DNA from: an uncultured Methanoregula sp. | GTDB lineage: Archaea > Halobacteriota > Methanomicrobia > Methanomicrobiales > Methanospirillaceae | Reading direction: 5' to 3' | DNA: 64,000 bases | NCBI RefSeq assembly: GCF_963678795.1 | Contig: NZ_OY787453.1 | Span: 1,674,001-1,738,000, forward strand | Part shown: positions 36,960-46,602 of the stretch, one piece after another | How positions within the stretch are numbered: the first letter of the stretch is position 1 | Layout: every line of letters begins with the position of its first letter | The notes under the pieces: generated by a model | Told to the model about the DNA's origin: nothing | The model's database searches: none | The model's input: the letters and a program-made list of their open reading frames with translations, nothing else | Made by a program: the position numbers and the translations under genes

Positions 36960-38594
36960 TCATGTTGTTCCACCGGCTTTAGCCATGTTCTGAAGTGCCT
37001 CCGGGCTGAAGAACAACCCGACCACAAGGGGCCCCACCAGGAGGATCATACCGGTCAATGAACAGAATAATGCTGTGTAGAAATAATACATATACCGATC
37101 GCCACCTCCCACTATGCGTGCGGCAATGATATTAGAGGCGGTGATGATGGTAAGGGTATACACAACAAACGCTCCCATCTCCTTTTCGGGAAAATTCGTA
37201 AACATGGTCATTCCCCCGCCAAGTACAGCACCGGCAGATATACCCCCGCCGGAACCTGCACTTGTACCTGCTGCGTTCTGTGCTGCCTGAAATTTATCCA
37301 TCATCTGGGCTACTGATCCTGTAAGAACTACCATGATACGGTAGAGCGCAACAAAAATACCCGCCATCGCCATATGCATAGGAGCAAGGAGGACAATGAA
37401 ACTCCGGGCATGCATATCTTTTTTCTCCCGGAGCAGTACCATCTCGAGCATTGATGAGCCGACAACAGTCCCTATAGGTTCGGGTGGTCCGCCAAGCGTG
37501 ACGGTATCGAGGTAGATGTTGATGTATTTATAAATATAATTACTTCCCGATTCCCCGATAAACTTGTCCCACACCTGTTTGTCATCAAGGCCAAGATTCA
37601 TTTTGGAGTATACAGAATCCACGAGGGGTTCAAGGGCGATGAGAGATTTCTTGTCGATAGTATTGAGCGCATATACCGCCGTTGTTCCCTGGCCCCCCAT
37701 GACGGAACCCAAACTCCGTATAAATGTTGAAAAATCACTATCCCGCAGGGTAATATTTGAATCATCAATAAACCCGATTATCCCCATGGGTGCCATCAGT
37801 ACGCCAACGAGAAGAAAGATCAGCGCTGCCGATACCCCCAGGAGACCGAGAACAACAACTGAAAGGATCGTCAGCGGGACAATAATCCGTTCCATTGCAT
37901 GGATTGTCTGTTGTTCTTTGGAAGTCCGGTCTTTGAGACCATGGGTTTTTGGATCATCCGGTACGGACTGGTACATGAGGACATTTCCGAAAACACAGAT
38001 ACAAAGGATAATACCGTAGGACATATTCAGGGTTGAGTCAAGTCCTGCCGGGGCATAAATGGCAATCGATACCATCATCGTAACAGCGATAACGGTTCCG
38101 GAGAGGAGCATGGCGATATAGGCATCTCCCCATTTCTTGAGCAGTTCAAGCCCCTGTTCAACCTGGCTCCGGTAAACGCTCTTCACCGTTGAAAGCTCAT
38201 TTTTTAAGAAATCATCATCCGGGACACCCGATTCGATGGCATTTGCATACCGGTTGAGCATGCTCTGAAGCGTAGGATTGGTTGTTCTCTCGGCAACGAT
38301 ACTGAGTGCTTCGGAATAACTGTAACTCCATTTTTTTACAAGGGTATCAACTTTGGTAATGTATTTTGCGGAGATGTACTCTTTCCGGTTTGATGAATAC
38401 GCGAAGATCTCCGGTCTCGATGCACTGGCAAGTGCAAGGGATGCCATGTAGGTATTCATGAACAGAAGATCAGCACCCATTCTCTTGCCTTCGGTGATCT
38501 GCAGCATTTTGTCTTTTATTTTCTCTATCGTTGATGCAAACGGGAGCGGTTTGGCATCTTTTGCCGCACTTTCTTTTCCCTTGGTATCAGCCAT
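36960..38594 (-). CDS. arlJ: Archaellum platform membrane protein ArlJ (FlaJ)
   Basis: A 544-residue polytopic membrane protein, relative of type II/IV pilus PilC/TadC proteins. A cytoplasmic N-terminal domain with TLVKKWSYSYSEALSIVAERT precedes membrane helices, a large cytoplasmic loop with FIRSLGSVMGGQGTTAVYAL and the conserved VDSVYSKMNLG, then three to four helices at the C-terminus. It forms the membrane platform of the archaellum motor together with the ATPase ArlI. The gene starts one base after arlI ends, so coupling is likely. Confidence 0.93.
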   Translation of the reverse strand: MADTKGKESAAKDAKPLPFASTIEKIKDKMLQITEGKRMGADLLFMNTYMASLALASASRPEIFAYSSNRKEYISAKYITKVDTLVKKWSYSYSEALSIVAERTTNPTLQSMLNRYANAIESGVPDDDFLKNELSTVKSVYRSQVEQGLELLKKWGDAYIAMLLSGTVIAVTMMVSIAIYAPAGLDSTLNMSYGIILCICVFGNVLMYQSVPDDPKTHGLKDRTSKEQQTIHAMERIIVPLTILSVVVLGLLGVSAALIFLLVGVLMAPMGIIGFIDDSNITLRDSDFSTFIRSLGSVMGGQGTTAVYALNTIDKKSLIALEPLVDSVYSKMNLGLDDKQVWDKFIGESGSNYIYKYINIYLDTVTLGGPPEPIGTVVGSSMLEMVLLREKKDMHARSFIVLLAPMHMAMAGIFVALYRIMVVLTGSVAQMMDKFQAAQNAAGTSAGSGGGISAGAVLGGGMTMFTNFPEKEMGAFVVYTLTIITASNIIAARIVGGGDRYMYYFYTALFCSLTGMILLVGPLVVGLFFSPEALQNMAKAGGTT

Positions 38595-38595
38595 A

Positions 38596-40464
38596 TCAGG
38601 AACCGATGGTCAGGAGACCCTGTTTCTTGATCTTCGTCATCATGTGGAACAGATCCCAGAACTTGGTATATCCGGCTTTATGGAGTCGTTCCAGGATCTT
38701 TGCCCGTTTTTCTACTTCCAGGTATATTTCAGCTTTTCTGCTTTCAGGCATGCCAAGCATGGTGGCAATCTTGTTCTCGAGTAAGAATGAGCTTCCCTTA
38801 CCCGACCAGACAAACGTATCCGAGACCGGTTCCCAGCTGAACATCTCAACGAACGTGAAACCCTGGGTTTCAGGGTTGAACCCGACAAGTTCATTGCAGC
38901 TGATCATCCGTCGTACCAGTTGCCCGTCGGGACGCTTGACGGCACTCTGGATAACCACGAGATTGAGGTTATCGACATAAGTCCTGGGAATATTGATAGG
39001 ATCACCGCAGAGACGCTGGATAAGTTTTTCTACGGATGCAGCGTGGAATGTGCTCATAACGGGGTGCCCGGTCTGCATTGCACCAAAGGCAACCGAACCT
39101 TCGACACCACGGATTTCACCCACAAGGATCTGGTTGGGGCGTTGACGGAGAGCTGATTTAAGCAGGTCAAACATGGACACCTCCCCGGCTGCCCCGCCGC
39201 CTTCTCCTTTACCCTTGGCAAGTGCAACCTCCCGGATCCAGTTACGGTGGGGAACGTTTAATTCCGGAGTATCCTCAATCGTTACAATCTTGTTTTCTGG
39301 GGGGATGAATGCGGTGATTGCGTTCAGGAGCGTGGTTTTTCCGCTGGCGGTCTCTCCGGAAACGAAGAGAGACATCCCGTATTCCACACAGACCCAGAGA
39401 TATGCTGCAGCCGTATAGTCAATGCCGTTGCTTGCGATAATATCGAGAATGCTCAGCGGCACCTCGTTCACTTTACGTATCGTGAAGTTACTGCCATGGC
39501 GGGAGATTGCGGTGCCGTATACGATGTTGATACGTGAGCCGTCAAGGAGTGTAGCATCTACAATCGGATTACGGTACGTAATGGGGCGTTTGATACGCTC
39601 GGCCATCTTAACGACAAATTCATCAAGTTCACTCGATACCTTGAACTCGATGACTGATTTTAAACCTTTGAAGATCTTGTGTTCGATGAAGATCGGACCG
39701 ACTCCGTCACACGATATATCTTCGATGTATGGGTCAGAGAGGAATGGTTTGAGTACACCCATATCGATCTTGTCCCGTATCAGCAGGTATTCAATAGCCC
39801 GGTATTCTTCATTTGTCAGGATTACCTTGCCATCCGGAGTGAGGGGGACCTGATTTTTCTTTTTGGTGTCCTTCATCTTTTTCTGGGCAGTAAAATCGGT
39901 ATTCAAAAATTTTACCATCTTTGATTTCATATCCTGTTTCCCGGCCCCACCACCGGTTAATTGGGAAATATCAACATTCTTCGGCTTTGTGATCGCGACC
40001 GTAGCCAGCATCTTTTTGAGGACTTCCGCCCGTTCTTTGTCACTGATGGGATCTTCGTCAAGCCCGTCAATAAGATCAATGAGTTTGGTCTCGATAACCG
40101 GCAGCATCAGGTTGACGCTGTGCAGGAATGATGGCTCGATGGGGATGTAAAAATTCCTCACATCATCGGGATCCGGAAGGATATGGACAAACGTTGTGTC
40201 GTTTACCGGATAGATGAGATTGGGACTTTTCATTGTCCGCAGGTCTTTTTTCAGCTCTGCAAGAAAGAGTGGAATCCCATAGGTATTGACCGGGAACGTG
40301 TGGAGATATTCAAGGAGGTGTGGACTGGCCTTGACATACTCTTTGGCATTTGCCGGGAGCATTTTATAGAGGGGGCTGGATTCGATATCATTATAAAAAT
40401 CGACCGTTGAATCCACAACTTCTGGGGTGAACGGAAGGTTGACGGCAACGGACAGGGTTCCCAT
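38596..40464 (-). CDS. arlI: Archaellum assembly and rotation ATPase ArlI (FlaI)
   Basis: About 622 residues from the ATG at 40462-40464 (MGTLSVAVNLPFTPEVVD); five upstream in-frame codons lie in the arlH stop region. It is a secretion-type hexameric ATPase: N-terminal domain, then SETASGKTTLL-type Walker A (VSGETASGKTT), EDTPELNVPHRNW Asp box, LRQRPNQILVGEIRG Walker B with Glu, and the His box TGHPVMSTFHA. It drives both assembly and rotation of the archaellum. It follows arlH by one base. Confidence 0.95.
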   Translation of the reverse strand: MGTLSVAVNLPFTPEVVDSTVDFYNDIESSPLYKMLPANAKEYVKASPHLLEYLHTFPVNTYGIPLFLAELKKDLRTMKSPNLIYPVNDTTFVHILPDPDDVRNFYIPIEPSFLHSVNLMLPVIETKLIDLIDGLDEDPISDKERAEVLKKMLATVAITKPKNVDISQLTGGGAGKQDMKSKMVKFLNTDFTAQKKMKDTKKKNQVPLTPDGKVILTNEEYRAIEYLLIRDKIDMGVLKPFLSDPYIEDISCDGVGPIFIEHKIFKGLKSVIEFKVSSELDEFVVKMAERIKRPITYRNPIVDATLLDGSRINIVYGTAISRHGSNFTIRKVNEVPLSILDIIASNGIDYTAAAYLWVCVEYGMSLFVSGETASGKTTLLNAITAFIPPENKIVTIEDTPELNVPHRNWIREVALAKGKGEGGGAAGEVSMFDLLKSALRQRPNQILVGEIRGVEGSVAFGAMQTGHPVMSTFHAASVEKLIQRLCGDPINIPRTYVDNLNLVVIQSAVKRPDGQLVRRMISCNELVGFNPETQGFTFVEMFSWEPVSDTFVWSGKGSSFLLENKIATMLGMPESRKAEIYLEVEKRAKILERLHKAGYTKFWDLFHMMTKIKKQGLLTIGS

Positions 40465-40465
40465 A

Positions 40466-41197
40466 TCAGACCCTCGCAAAACTCATGGGGATGATCTTCA
40501 TGCCATACCCCGGGTGAACTTCGAAACTCACAAGGTTACCCGTGGTTTTCCGGGCACCCCGGACTTTGATAACTTCCATAACCATGACATACTTGTCACC
40601 GACAAGGGCTTTTTTCATGTTCAGATGGGCATCGCAGATTGAACGGATGCGAACCAGGGTATCTTCTTCAAAGGCGTACGTATGGAGGGTAACGAGAATT
40701 GTTTTCCCGTGATCAACCAGGGATTTGCAGTTGGTAAAAAAAGTAAGGATCGTATCGGTCTGGGCGTATTCGGTAAAAAGCGTGAGGGAATCGACGACAA
40801 TAACCTGTGATTTACTCTGCTGGATGTGGCTGATAAGACGTGCAAGGATCCCTTCCATCTCCTCTTTTTTCCATTCGAACCCGACTACGTGAAGGGGGAA
40901 TATTTTCAGGTAACCCCAGGCAAAGTACTCCGAAATATCCAGACTCATGGATTCCATCTGTTTGATGAAACTCTTGCTTGTGCTCTCGGTTGTGAAGAGA
41001 TCAACGGACAGGCCCTGTTTCATGGCACCCCAGATGATCTGCTGGGTGAGTACGCTCTTCCCGGTATCGTTTTCACCTTCAATGAGTGTGAGCGATTCGA
41101 GGGGAAGGCCGTCAGCAATTTTTTTATCCAGTTCGCTGTTTCCAGTGGAGATAATCTGCCGGTCTTCCCCCCCCATCAGGTCAGAAATGTGAGCCAT
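40466..41197 (-). CDS. arlH: Archaellum motor ATP-binding protein ArlH (FlaH)
   Basis: A 243-residue RecA/KaiC-like protein with Walker A GENDTGKS (about 43) and a hydrophobic strand ending VIVVDSLTLF (Walker B Asp only). In the family, nucleotide binding without strong hydrolysis regulates ArlI. Other archaellum-type features are FTTESTSKSFIKQMES and the end GYGMKIIPMSFARV. The ATG lies 18 bases after arlF, with GGAGGAG just upstream, a strong ribosome binding site. Confidence 0.94.
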   Translation of the reverse strand: MAHISDLMGGEDRQIISTGNSELDKKIADGLPLESLTLIEGENDTGKSVLTQQIIWGAMKQGLSVDLFTTESTSKSFIKQMESMSLDISEYFAWGYLKIFPLHVVGFEWKKEEMEGILARLISHIQQSKSQVIVVDSLTLFTEYAQTDTILTFFTNCKSLVDHGKTILVTLHTYAFEEDTLVRIRSICDAHLNMKKALVGDKYVMVMEVIKVRGARKTTGNLVSFEVHPGYGMKIIPMSFARV

Positions 41198-41215
41198 CTG
41201 TTTCTCCTCCTTTCA

Positions 41216-41701
41216 TCATGTGACCGTTGACGCGGAAACCCCGTTGCTTGTTGTGACCTGGAACCGTTGGGGCCAATTACCCACAAAGGTTGCTCTGACC
41301 CACATTTTCTCACCGGGATCGAGCTCTCTTGGATGAATATAATCGGATTCAAAGCTGGTAATTGTCCAGGTGCCCGGGCTTCCTGAGGAATCATACATTA
41401 AACGCTGCCATTCATCAGAGGAAGCACTATAGGTATAAAGATCCATTCTGGAAAAATCGGAGATAATCTCATTTCCTGTATTTGTTACACTGAATGTGAG
41501 GGGGCCGGATCCGCTCGGGCCGATATCCGTCCGGTTCAGCTGGATCTCCGAACGCATTCGTGCTTCACTTTGCAATGTCAGATCTTTCTGGGCGTTTGCC
41601 AGGGTTTCTGCAGCAGAAAGGGTCCCCCCCACAAGGATGTAAGCTACGACAACAAGGAGAAGTACTCCAATCGCGGCTCCAATTATTTCTGCAACAGCCA
41701 T
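41216..41701 (-). CDS. arlF: Archaellum stator protein, probably ArlF (FlaF)
   Basis: A 161-residue protein with one N-terminal membrane helix (AEIIGAAIGVLLLVVVAYILV) and an extracytoplasmic beta-sandwich domain with VTNTGNEIISDFSRMDLYTYS and HPRELDPGEKMWVRATF. Archaellum ArlF and ArlG both have this layout and form the stator that contacts the S-layer. I assign ArlF because the N-terminus differs from the ITT-FLI-AVIAA pattern of ArlG seen in the neighbour. The two names could be swapped. It lies six bases after arlG. Confidence 0.8.
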   Translation of the reverse strand: MAVAEIIGAAIGVLLLVVVAYILVGGTLSAAETLANAQKDLTLQSEARMRSEIQLNRTDIGPSGSGPLTFSVTNTGNEIISDFSRMDLYTYSASSDEWQRLMYDSSGSPGTWTITSFESDYIHPRELDPGEKMWVRATFVGNWPQRFQVTTSNGVSASTVT

Positions 41702-41707
41702 AGTGGA

Positions 41708-42205
41708 TCAATTCACCGTGAATTCGGTTGATCGCCAGATTCCGTTGGGCAGGACTAACTGGAAATATGCATTGGTACTTGACGTTGCCGGGAGTGAACT
41801 GGCCTCGAATTGTATCTCAAGGGTTTCACCCGGATCCCAGAAATTGTTTGCCGGCGCTGGTTCTCTGATTACTGCTATCCACTGATCAGAGGTTCCGGAG
41901 TTATAATCCAGTCGTTTAAATTCACCAACGGCACCGCAAAAAACATCGGATCGCTGGATCTCATCCATAGAAATTTTTGCACTTCCGACATTTTTCATCC
42001 ATGCCGTCCCGTATTTTGTAGTTCCATTTGCCGTGATGAGAACAATCTTGAAATCAGTACGAAGCCGCTGATCGGATTCATGGGTGGCTGATGAGAATGT
42101 CCCGGCCATATTGTAGACAACAGGATAGATGGCATTGATGAGTACACCCGCGGCAATGACCGCCGTAATGAGAAACAAAGCAGTGGTAATGGTATCGGCC
42201 GACAT
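41708..42205 (-). CDS. arlG: Archaellum stator protein, probably ArlG (FlaG)
   Basis: A 165-residue protein. The N-terminal helix TITTALFLITAVIAAGVLI is like ArlG, and RTDFKIVLITANGTTKYGTAWMKNVG and PGETLEIQFEAS mark an outside beta-sandwich domain. ArlG forms filaments and with ArlF a stator complex. The start is three bases after the arlCDE stop. The order D/E, G, F, H, I, J matches the second type of archaellum cluster in Euryarchaeota. Confidence 0.8.
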   Translation of the reverse strand: MSADTITTALFLITAVIAAGVLINAIYPVVYNMAGTFSSATHESDQRLRTDFKIVLITANGTTKYGTAWMKNVGSAKISMDEIQRSDVFCGAVGEFKRLDYNSGTSDQWIAVIREPAPANNFWDPGETLEIQFEASSLPATSSTNAYFQLVLPNGIWRSTEFTVN

Positions 42206-42208
42206 CGG

Positions 42209-43150
42209 TTATATCCTGTCCGGAAGGTTCATCCATTCTTCATCTTTCTCTTTATTTTTCGATGATGTCTTTTTCTCGTTCAGTGCCATGTTGGAGAGGT
42301 CAATCCGATCCTCGGATTTTCGTTCGGGAACCGGACTATCCTGCTGGCGCTGCTCCATCATCACTTCAATCATGTCCCGGTCGAGGGATGTGTCGTTGGG
42401 TGCAAGTATCCGGTTGAGTGCATAGAGCTCTGCAACAAATTCATCCGGCCCGACTTCATGCTCCTCACCAAGATTTGCAGGCATAAGACGAGAGATTTCA
42501 CGGATCTCGTCCGCAGATTCCTTGGGTATATACCCCATGACCCGGTAGGATTCAAGCATAATCTCGAGCCGGTCGTGGCCGAATTTTTTTACAGACTGGT
42601 GTGTCCACTTGAACAATTTGTATACTTTCTGGAGACGGAGTTTCTCATTCAGCTGCTGTGCCGGGGCAGGAGTCTGGGGCACGGCCATGGGCGCTTTATA
42701 AGCCAGAGTCATCTGTGCTTTTAAGGCAGAAAGCATCTGTTCATCCAGAAGTTTCTTCTCCTCGTTTACGGGAGGCTGGGCAGCCGGGAGTTCATCTCTT
42801 ACCGGGGGGACTGCTTTTTTGGGTTCGACTTCCATCTTTGCTTTTGTAGCATCAAGCTGGGATTCGCGGGCATCCAGAGCTGCTTCCCGGGCTTCAAGAG
42901 CAGAGCTCTTTGCATCATTTACATCCGATCCTATCCCTGCTGCAGATGAAACGGATTCACTTCCGGATCCGGGCGACAGCGTAAAGGGGTTTTCCAGTTC
43001 GTTCATCCGTTCCCGGATGTCCATTAAGAGCCTTTTGATGGAAGTTTTAATGAGATCGACCTCGCGCTCCAGATTCTGGAGCTTGACTTCCGGATCATCT
43101 TCTGATGCGGCAGTAATAATATGGTCGACCTGAGACTGGTTTACCGCCAT
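42209..43150 (-). CDS. Archaellar switch protein, fused ArlC/D/E type
   Basis: A 313-residue soluble protein. The N-terminal part (about 20-60, EVKLQNLEREVDLIKTSIKRL...RERMNELENPF) is an ArlC-like coiled coil. A low-complexity and coiled middle contains LEAREAALDARESQLDATKAK heptads. The C-terminal ArlD/E domain has FKWTHQSVKKFGHDRLEIMLESY, GYIPKESADEIREI and FVAELYALNRI. In the family these proteins form the cytoplasmic switch ring that receives CheF-CheY. It heads the motor genes after the archaellin; 170 bases separate them. Confidence 0.88.
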   Translation of the reverse strand: MAVNQSQVDHIITAASEDDPEVKLQNLEREVDLIKTSIKRLLMDIRERMNELENPFTLSPGSGSESVSSAAGIGSDVNDAKSSALEAREAALDARESQLDATKAKMEVEPKKAVPPVRDELPAAQPPVNEEKKLLDEQMLSALKAQMTLAYKAPMAVPQTPAPAQQLNEKLRLQKVYKLFKWTHQSVKKFGHDRLEIMLESYRVMGYIPKESADEIREISRLMPANLGEEHEVGPDEFVAELYALNRILAPNDTSLDRDMIEVMMEQRQQDSPVPERKSEDRIDLSNMALNEKKTSSKNKEKDEEWMNLPDRI

Positions 43151-43320
43151 AAGATATCTAATCGTTATATTACATTTTTAACTAATAAACATTCTTATCC
43201 CCGAATACGCGCGTATTACGTGACGCTGAAAGTTTTCGCAAAGATTTGGGGGAAAACCCGGCTATTTTTCCTGCAGCATTCCATGTGGAAGAAAAGTCAG
43301 ATCCATCGATTATAAAAAAA

Positions 43321-43890
43321 TTAGTAGATTGTGTTTACAGCCTGGATTGACGCCGGGGCAGTACGGGAGATAGCGAGAGCCGCACCAATGGCAGGTTTAA
43401 TCTCAATCTGGAATTGATCGTTCTTGAGAATTGCATTTGTCGGGGAGGCCACAATATCGAATTGTTCGCCTTTTTCAAGAACATCGTCATTGGTCACTTC
43501 ATTCTGGACCTTTGCGATAGTCCATTGCCCGGCATTCGGAGCATTACCTTTCGTTCCCCGTGCAAGTGTTTCCAGTACTGATGAATTACTGTAGGTCATG
43601 ACGACTTTGTCAAAGTCCACGGGGGTTCCGCCCGGAGCAAGTGCACAGGTGAAATTAATCTTGGAAATTGACTGGCCTGCTGAACCTGTACCATAGACAT
43701 TTCCAACGATTTCAAGGGTTGAGCTCGCCTGCTGTACACCCGTGTGGACGACTTCCTGGCTCTTCTGGGTAGTGAAGAACCCGGCGCCGAGCACCACGTA
43801 CGAGAACACCGCCGCAACGACAACGAATGCGATAAGCACAATCGCTGCCTCGAGGCCGGTGAATGCATTTTCATGGTTGAATGATCTCAT
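43321..43890 (-). CDS. arlB: Archaellin (archaellum filament protein)
   Basis: A 189-residue preprotein with a short charged leader and class III signal: HENAFTGLEAAIVLIAF, with Glu at +5 after the probable cleavage site before FTGLE. The long hydrophobic helix (VVVAAVFSYVVLG) forms the filament core. The beta-domain ends APASIQAVNTIY, a typical archaellin C-terminus. Only one archaellin gene is present in the window. GGTGG lies before the ATG (43888-43890). The gene has its own TATA box and heads the minus-strand motility block. No prepilin peptidase is nearby. Confidence 0.95.
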   Translation of the reverse strand: MRSFNHENAFTGLEAAIVLIAFVVVAAVFSYVVLGAGFFTTQKSQEVVHTGVQQASSTLEIVGNVYGTGSAGQSISKINFTCALAPGGTPVDFDKVVMTYSNSSVLETLARGTKGNAPNAGQWTIAKVQNEVTNDDVLEKGEQFDIVASPTNAILKNDQFQIEIKPAIGAALAISRTAPASIQAVNTIY

Positions 43891-43949
43891 GATCCACCTT
43901 TGGGGGCTGATACTGTTTTGAAGCCCTTATTTGATAAAGTAATTTAATC

Positions 43950-43963
43950 TTATATATATATTT
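43950..43963 (-). promoter_or_regulatory. TATA box of the archaellum operon
   Basis: On the minus strand AATATATATATAAG lies about 60-70 bases before the arlB ATG. A start site about 25 bases downstream leaves a leader of some 35-40 bases with the ribosome binding site GGTGG. Confidence 0.6.
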
Positions 43964-44151
43964 GCTAGAATAATGTTTTGAAAAATGGCGTTTTTATGTT
44001 TTTAGAGTGAATTTCAAAGCGCTTAAAAAGACGGTCCCGTTTATTATTCATTTGGCAGATCTTTCTTTCCATGATTATTTCAATTATTAAACCTCCTGCA
44101 TTTTGGAAAGATGGATATTTATTTACAAAAGAAACGTTGTAATGTTCTGTA

Positions 44152-45048
44152 ATGGATAAGAAAGATATAATGTTCGGTGTCCTCGCAGTGGTCATCCTCC
44201 TTATCATCGCAATTGTCATCAAACCCATAGCTACCGGTCAACCCGTAAATATCGGTCTTCCGGCATCTGCAACACCGACTCCTTCGGGTTCATCTGGCTC
44301 CTCCGGCAGTTCCACGACAAACGGAATTACGGTCACCCGGTCGCAATCACCTTTACTTACTCAGATACCTACTACCGTGCCAACGCCTGCTCCCACATGG
44401 AATACCAAGGTTAAAAGCGTAGAATTTGTCAACCCTGCCACGTATGGAATCTCCTTAAACGAGACCCTACCCAATGGCACGAGAATTGACAGTATCCCCC
44501 GGTATGTCAATATGACTACATATGCCACGTTCTCCGGGAAATACAGTGGAACAACACAGATAATGAACATCCCATTTCCCTACTGGGAACTCTGGTATAC
44601 CGTAGATCCCATTGTTCAAAAAGCGAATTCTGTAGCGGTCGTAACTCAAGCCAAAGGTGACTATGGCGCGGGATCATATTCCAGTGATATCAAGGGTTCA
44701 TATAGTACCGTAAAACCCGAGTTCACACTCCAGGTTATGGATGCCGATGATCCAAACCGTATCGTACGGGTCATTTCTCCGCCGGGGGGAATAGATCTCA
44801 ATCTCTGGCTTGGAGTTGCACCCACGGCTGTAGCTGCACCTCAAGAAACAGCGTATTTGGGAATGGGAGGCAGTATCCTTAAGGAAAAAAAGACATCGGA
44901 TTATGACACAAAAGGAACCGATCCCCGCCCATGGAAAGAAAAATTTTTTGAGGGGCAGAAAAATTATTATTTTATTATCAATGCAGAAAACCTGAAATCA
45001 TACAAAATTGACATCCGGATACCAACGAAATATGTCGGGCAATACTGA
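44152..45048 (+). CDS. Exported protein with N-terminal membrane anchor
   Basis: A 298-residue protein: MDKKDIMFG followed by a helix (about 9-27), then a Ser/Thr/Pro/Gly linker (about 40-85) and an outside domain. The domain has a strongly aromatic part (FPYWELWYTVDP) and ends KSYKIDIRIPTKYVGQY. No family recognised. It is divergent from arlB (261 bases between starts), which is only positional evidence for a link with motility. Many N-x-S/T sites suggest glycosylation. T-rich sequence follows the gene. Confidence 0.72.
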   Translation: MDKKDIMFGVLAVVILLIIAIVIKPIATGQPVNIGLPASATPTPSGSSGSSGSSTTNGITVTRSQSPLLTQIPTTVPTPAPTWNTKVKSVEFVNPATYGISLNETLPNGTRIDSIPRYVNMTTYATFSGKYSGTTQIMNIPFPYWELWYTVDPIVQKANSVAVVTQAKGDYGAGSYSSDIKGSYSTVKPEFTLQVMDADDPNRIVRVISPPGGIDLNLWLGVAPTAVAAPQETAYLGMGGSILKEKKTSDYDTKGTDPRPWKEKFFEGQKNYYFIINAENLKSYKIDIRIPTKYVGQY

Positions 45049-45104
45049 TTTTTCGGTTCATCATCTTTTTTTTAAAATTTTTCAATATATCCGGTATGGT
45101 TCAG

Positions 45105-45260
45105 AAGAGGGGTTATCAGGAAGTATCCTTTGTTTATGCAAAGACGTTCGCATTCATCTTCTGGTAAACGTCTGAGATCGACCATTACATGAGTTCCGGA
45201 ATCAAAGACACCGTTCACCTCCAGTCTGATAACGGTTCTGAGGTAAATCCCTGAAATATG
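45105..45260 (+). pseudogene. Possible relic of a DDE (rve-type) transposase
   Basis: In the otherwise empty gap 45049-45348, bases 45216-45242 encode HLQSDNGSE in one frame, flanked by SSGIKDTV. QSDNGSE is the classic second-Asp motif of rve-type transposases and integrases (IS3, IS481 and others). Upstream the frame is broken by stops and the sequence is too short for a gene. The rest of the gap holds only T-rich sequence and an A/T-rich part near 45285-45300. Confidence 0.35.
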
Positions 45261-45348
45261 ATAGTAAGACGAAGTAAAAATTTTAATACACGTTAAAAAA
45301 TTAAAACCTGGGAGATTGATAACAGATGTTGTAAAACTGAATCCATCT

Positions 45349-45726
45349 TTAATCGAATTTTTTCTTTCCCATTGATTCTATGTACATGTACTCTTTCCCG
45401 ACTTCCACAGCCCCTTTCTTCTCTTCAGGGATGGCAATTTCGAAATTGGAATAGTCTTTCATATCCATCAGCTGGGCCATATTGCCTGCAATGGAGAGCA
45501 CCTGGCCGCTCTTGCGCTCGACAACCGGTACGTAGGTTTTTGCGGATACAGGCTGGACAATGGAACGCTTGACACCATCAAAGATTCCTACTGCATCGAT
45601 ACGGGCTTTTGCTGCACCATGTTTCCCGGGTTTTGATGTCGCGATTCCCACAACCCGGCAGGGTTCATCTTCGATTACGATATAGCGACCTTCCTTGATT
45701 TTTCCGATTTCAGTCTGTTCTTTCAT
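45349..45726 (-). CDS. Translation factor aIF5A
   Basis: A 125-residue factor that eases ribosomes stalled at difficult peptide sequences. The hypusine loop SKPGKHGAAKAR holds Lys at 35, the residue modified by deoxyhypusine synthase in archaea and eukaryotes. N-terminal SH3-like and C-terminal OB-fold parts are of normal length. The ATG at 45724-45726 is followed by KEQTEIGKIKEGRYIVIEDEPC, typical for the family. It is divergent from the IMPase gene. Confidence 0.96.
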   Translation of the reverse strand: MKEQTEIGKIKEGRYIVIEDEPCRVVGIATSKPGKHGAAKARIDAVGIFDGVKRSIVQPVSAKTYVPVVERKSGQVLSIAGNMAQLMDMKDYSNFEIAIPEEKKGAVEVGKEYMYIESMGKKKFD

Positions 45727-45819
45727 TTTTTACACCTAAACTGACAATAACATAGCGTGTTAATAATTTATCTCTATTGCATTACATAAATACAGCGTTG
45801 ATACAGGGACCTGTGCATT

Positions 45820-46596
45820 ATGGATTTTTTTTCTGCATGCAATGACATGGCAAGTGATGTCACAGAGAGTATTTCAGATCTTGTGGGAACCGCGGAAGGT
45901 GGAATTACGCTCAAGATGGGCGCAGATAAAACTCCCACAAAAAAAATAGACCAGGTTGCAGAAGATTGTGTTCTCCATTATCTGCAGGAAAATTCCCTCT
46001 GCTCGCTCCTCATAAGTGAAGAAGCCGGCAGGGTTGAAATGGACGGGGGTGAAGGTACGATTTTTCTCGATCCGGTTGATGGGACCTTCAATGCCCTGGC
46101 AGGAATTCCGTTCTATGCACTCTCTCTCGCATATGCACGGGAGGGAGTTATAGAAAAAGCATTCGTGCGCAACCTTGCTTTTGAAGAAACATTCACAGCA
46201 GAACTGGGTGTCAGCGCGCGGTGTAACGGAAAGTCCATCCATACTTCGGATATTGCCAACCTTGATGAATGCGCTGTAAGTGTTTATGGCCGGAAGTTCA
46301 ATCCATCCGGAGTTATGCACCTCGGTCAGAAAATCCGGAGATGGCGCCTCCTGGGAGCTTCTGCACTTGAGCTCTGCTATGTTGCGTCGGGACGGATTGA
46401 TGCATTCATCGACCTGCGGGGAACCCTCCGGGTAACTGACGCTGCTGCCGGGATGTTGATCTGTGCTGAAGCCGGGGGCCGTGTCACCGATCTCGAGGGG
46501 AATAAGATCCAGTTCCCTGATGACGTCAGTATTGGCCGGTGCCTGATAGCTACTAACGGGATTGTCCACCATAAAGTGATTGAATACCTGAGGTGA
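45820..46596 (+). CDS. Inositol monophosphatase / fructose-1,6-bisphosphatase family enzyme
   Basis: A 258-residue Mg-dependent phosphatase. Metal-site motifs: LISEEAG, LDPVDGTFNAL and VTDAAAGMLICAEAGG. In archaea such enzymes often have both IMPase and FBPase activity. The next gene, NAD kinase, starts in its stop region, a pairing seen in some archaea, where even fusions of these two domains are known. The ATG at 45820 has a plausible A/T-rich promoter (45765-45790) upstream. Confidence 0.9.
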   Translation: MDFFSACNDMASDVTESISDLVGTAEGGITLKMGADKTPTKKIDQVAEDCVLHYLQENSLCSLLISEEAGRVEMDGGEGTIFLDPVDGTFNALAGIPFYALSLAYAREGVIEKAFVRNLAFEETFTAELGVSARCNGKSIHTSDIANLDECAVSVYGRKFNPSGVMHLGQKIRRWRLLGASALELCYVASGRIDAFIDLRGTLRVTDAAAGMLICAEAGGRVTDLEGNKIQFPDDVSIGRCLIATNGIVHHKVIEYLR

Positions 46597-46602
46597 AAAC
46601 GA

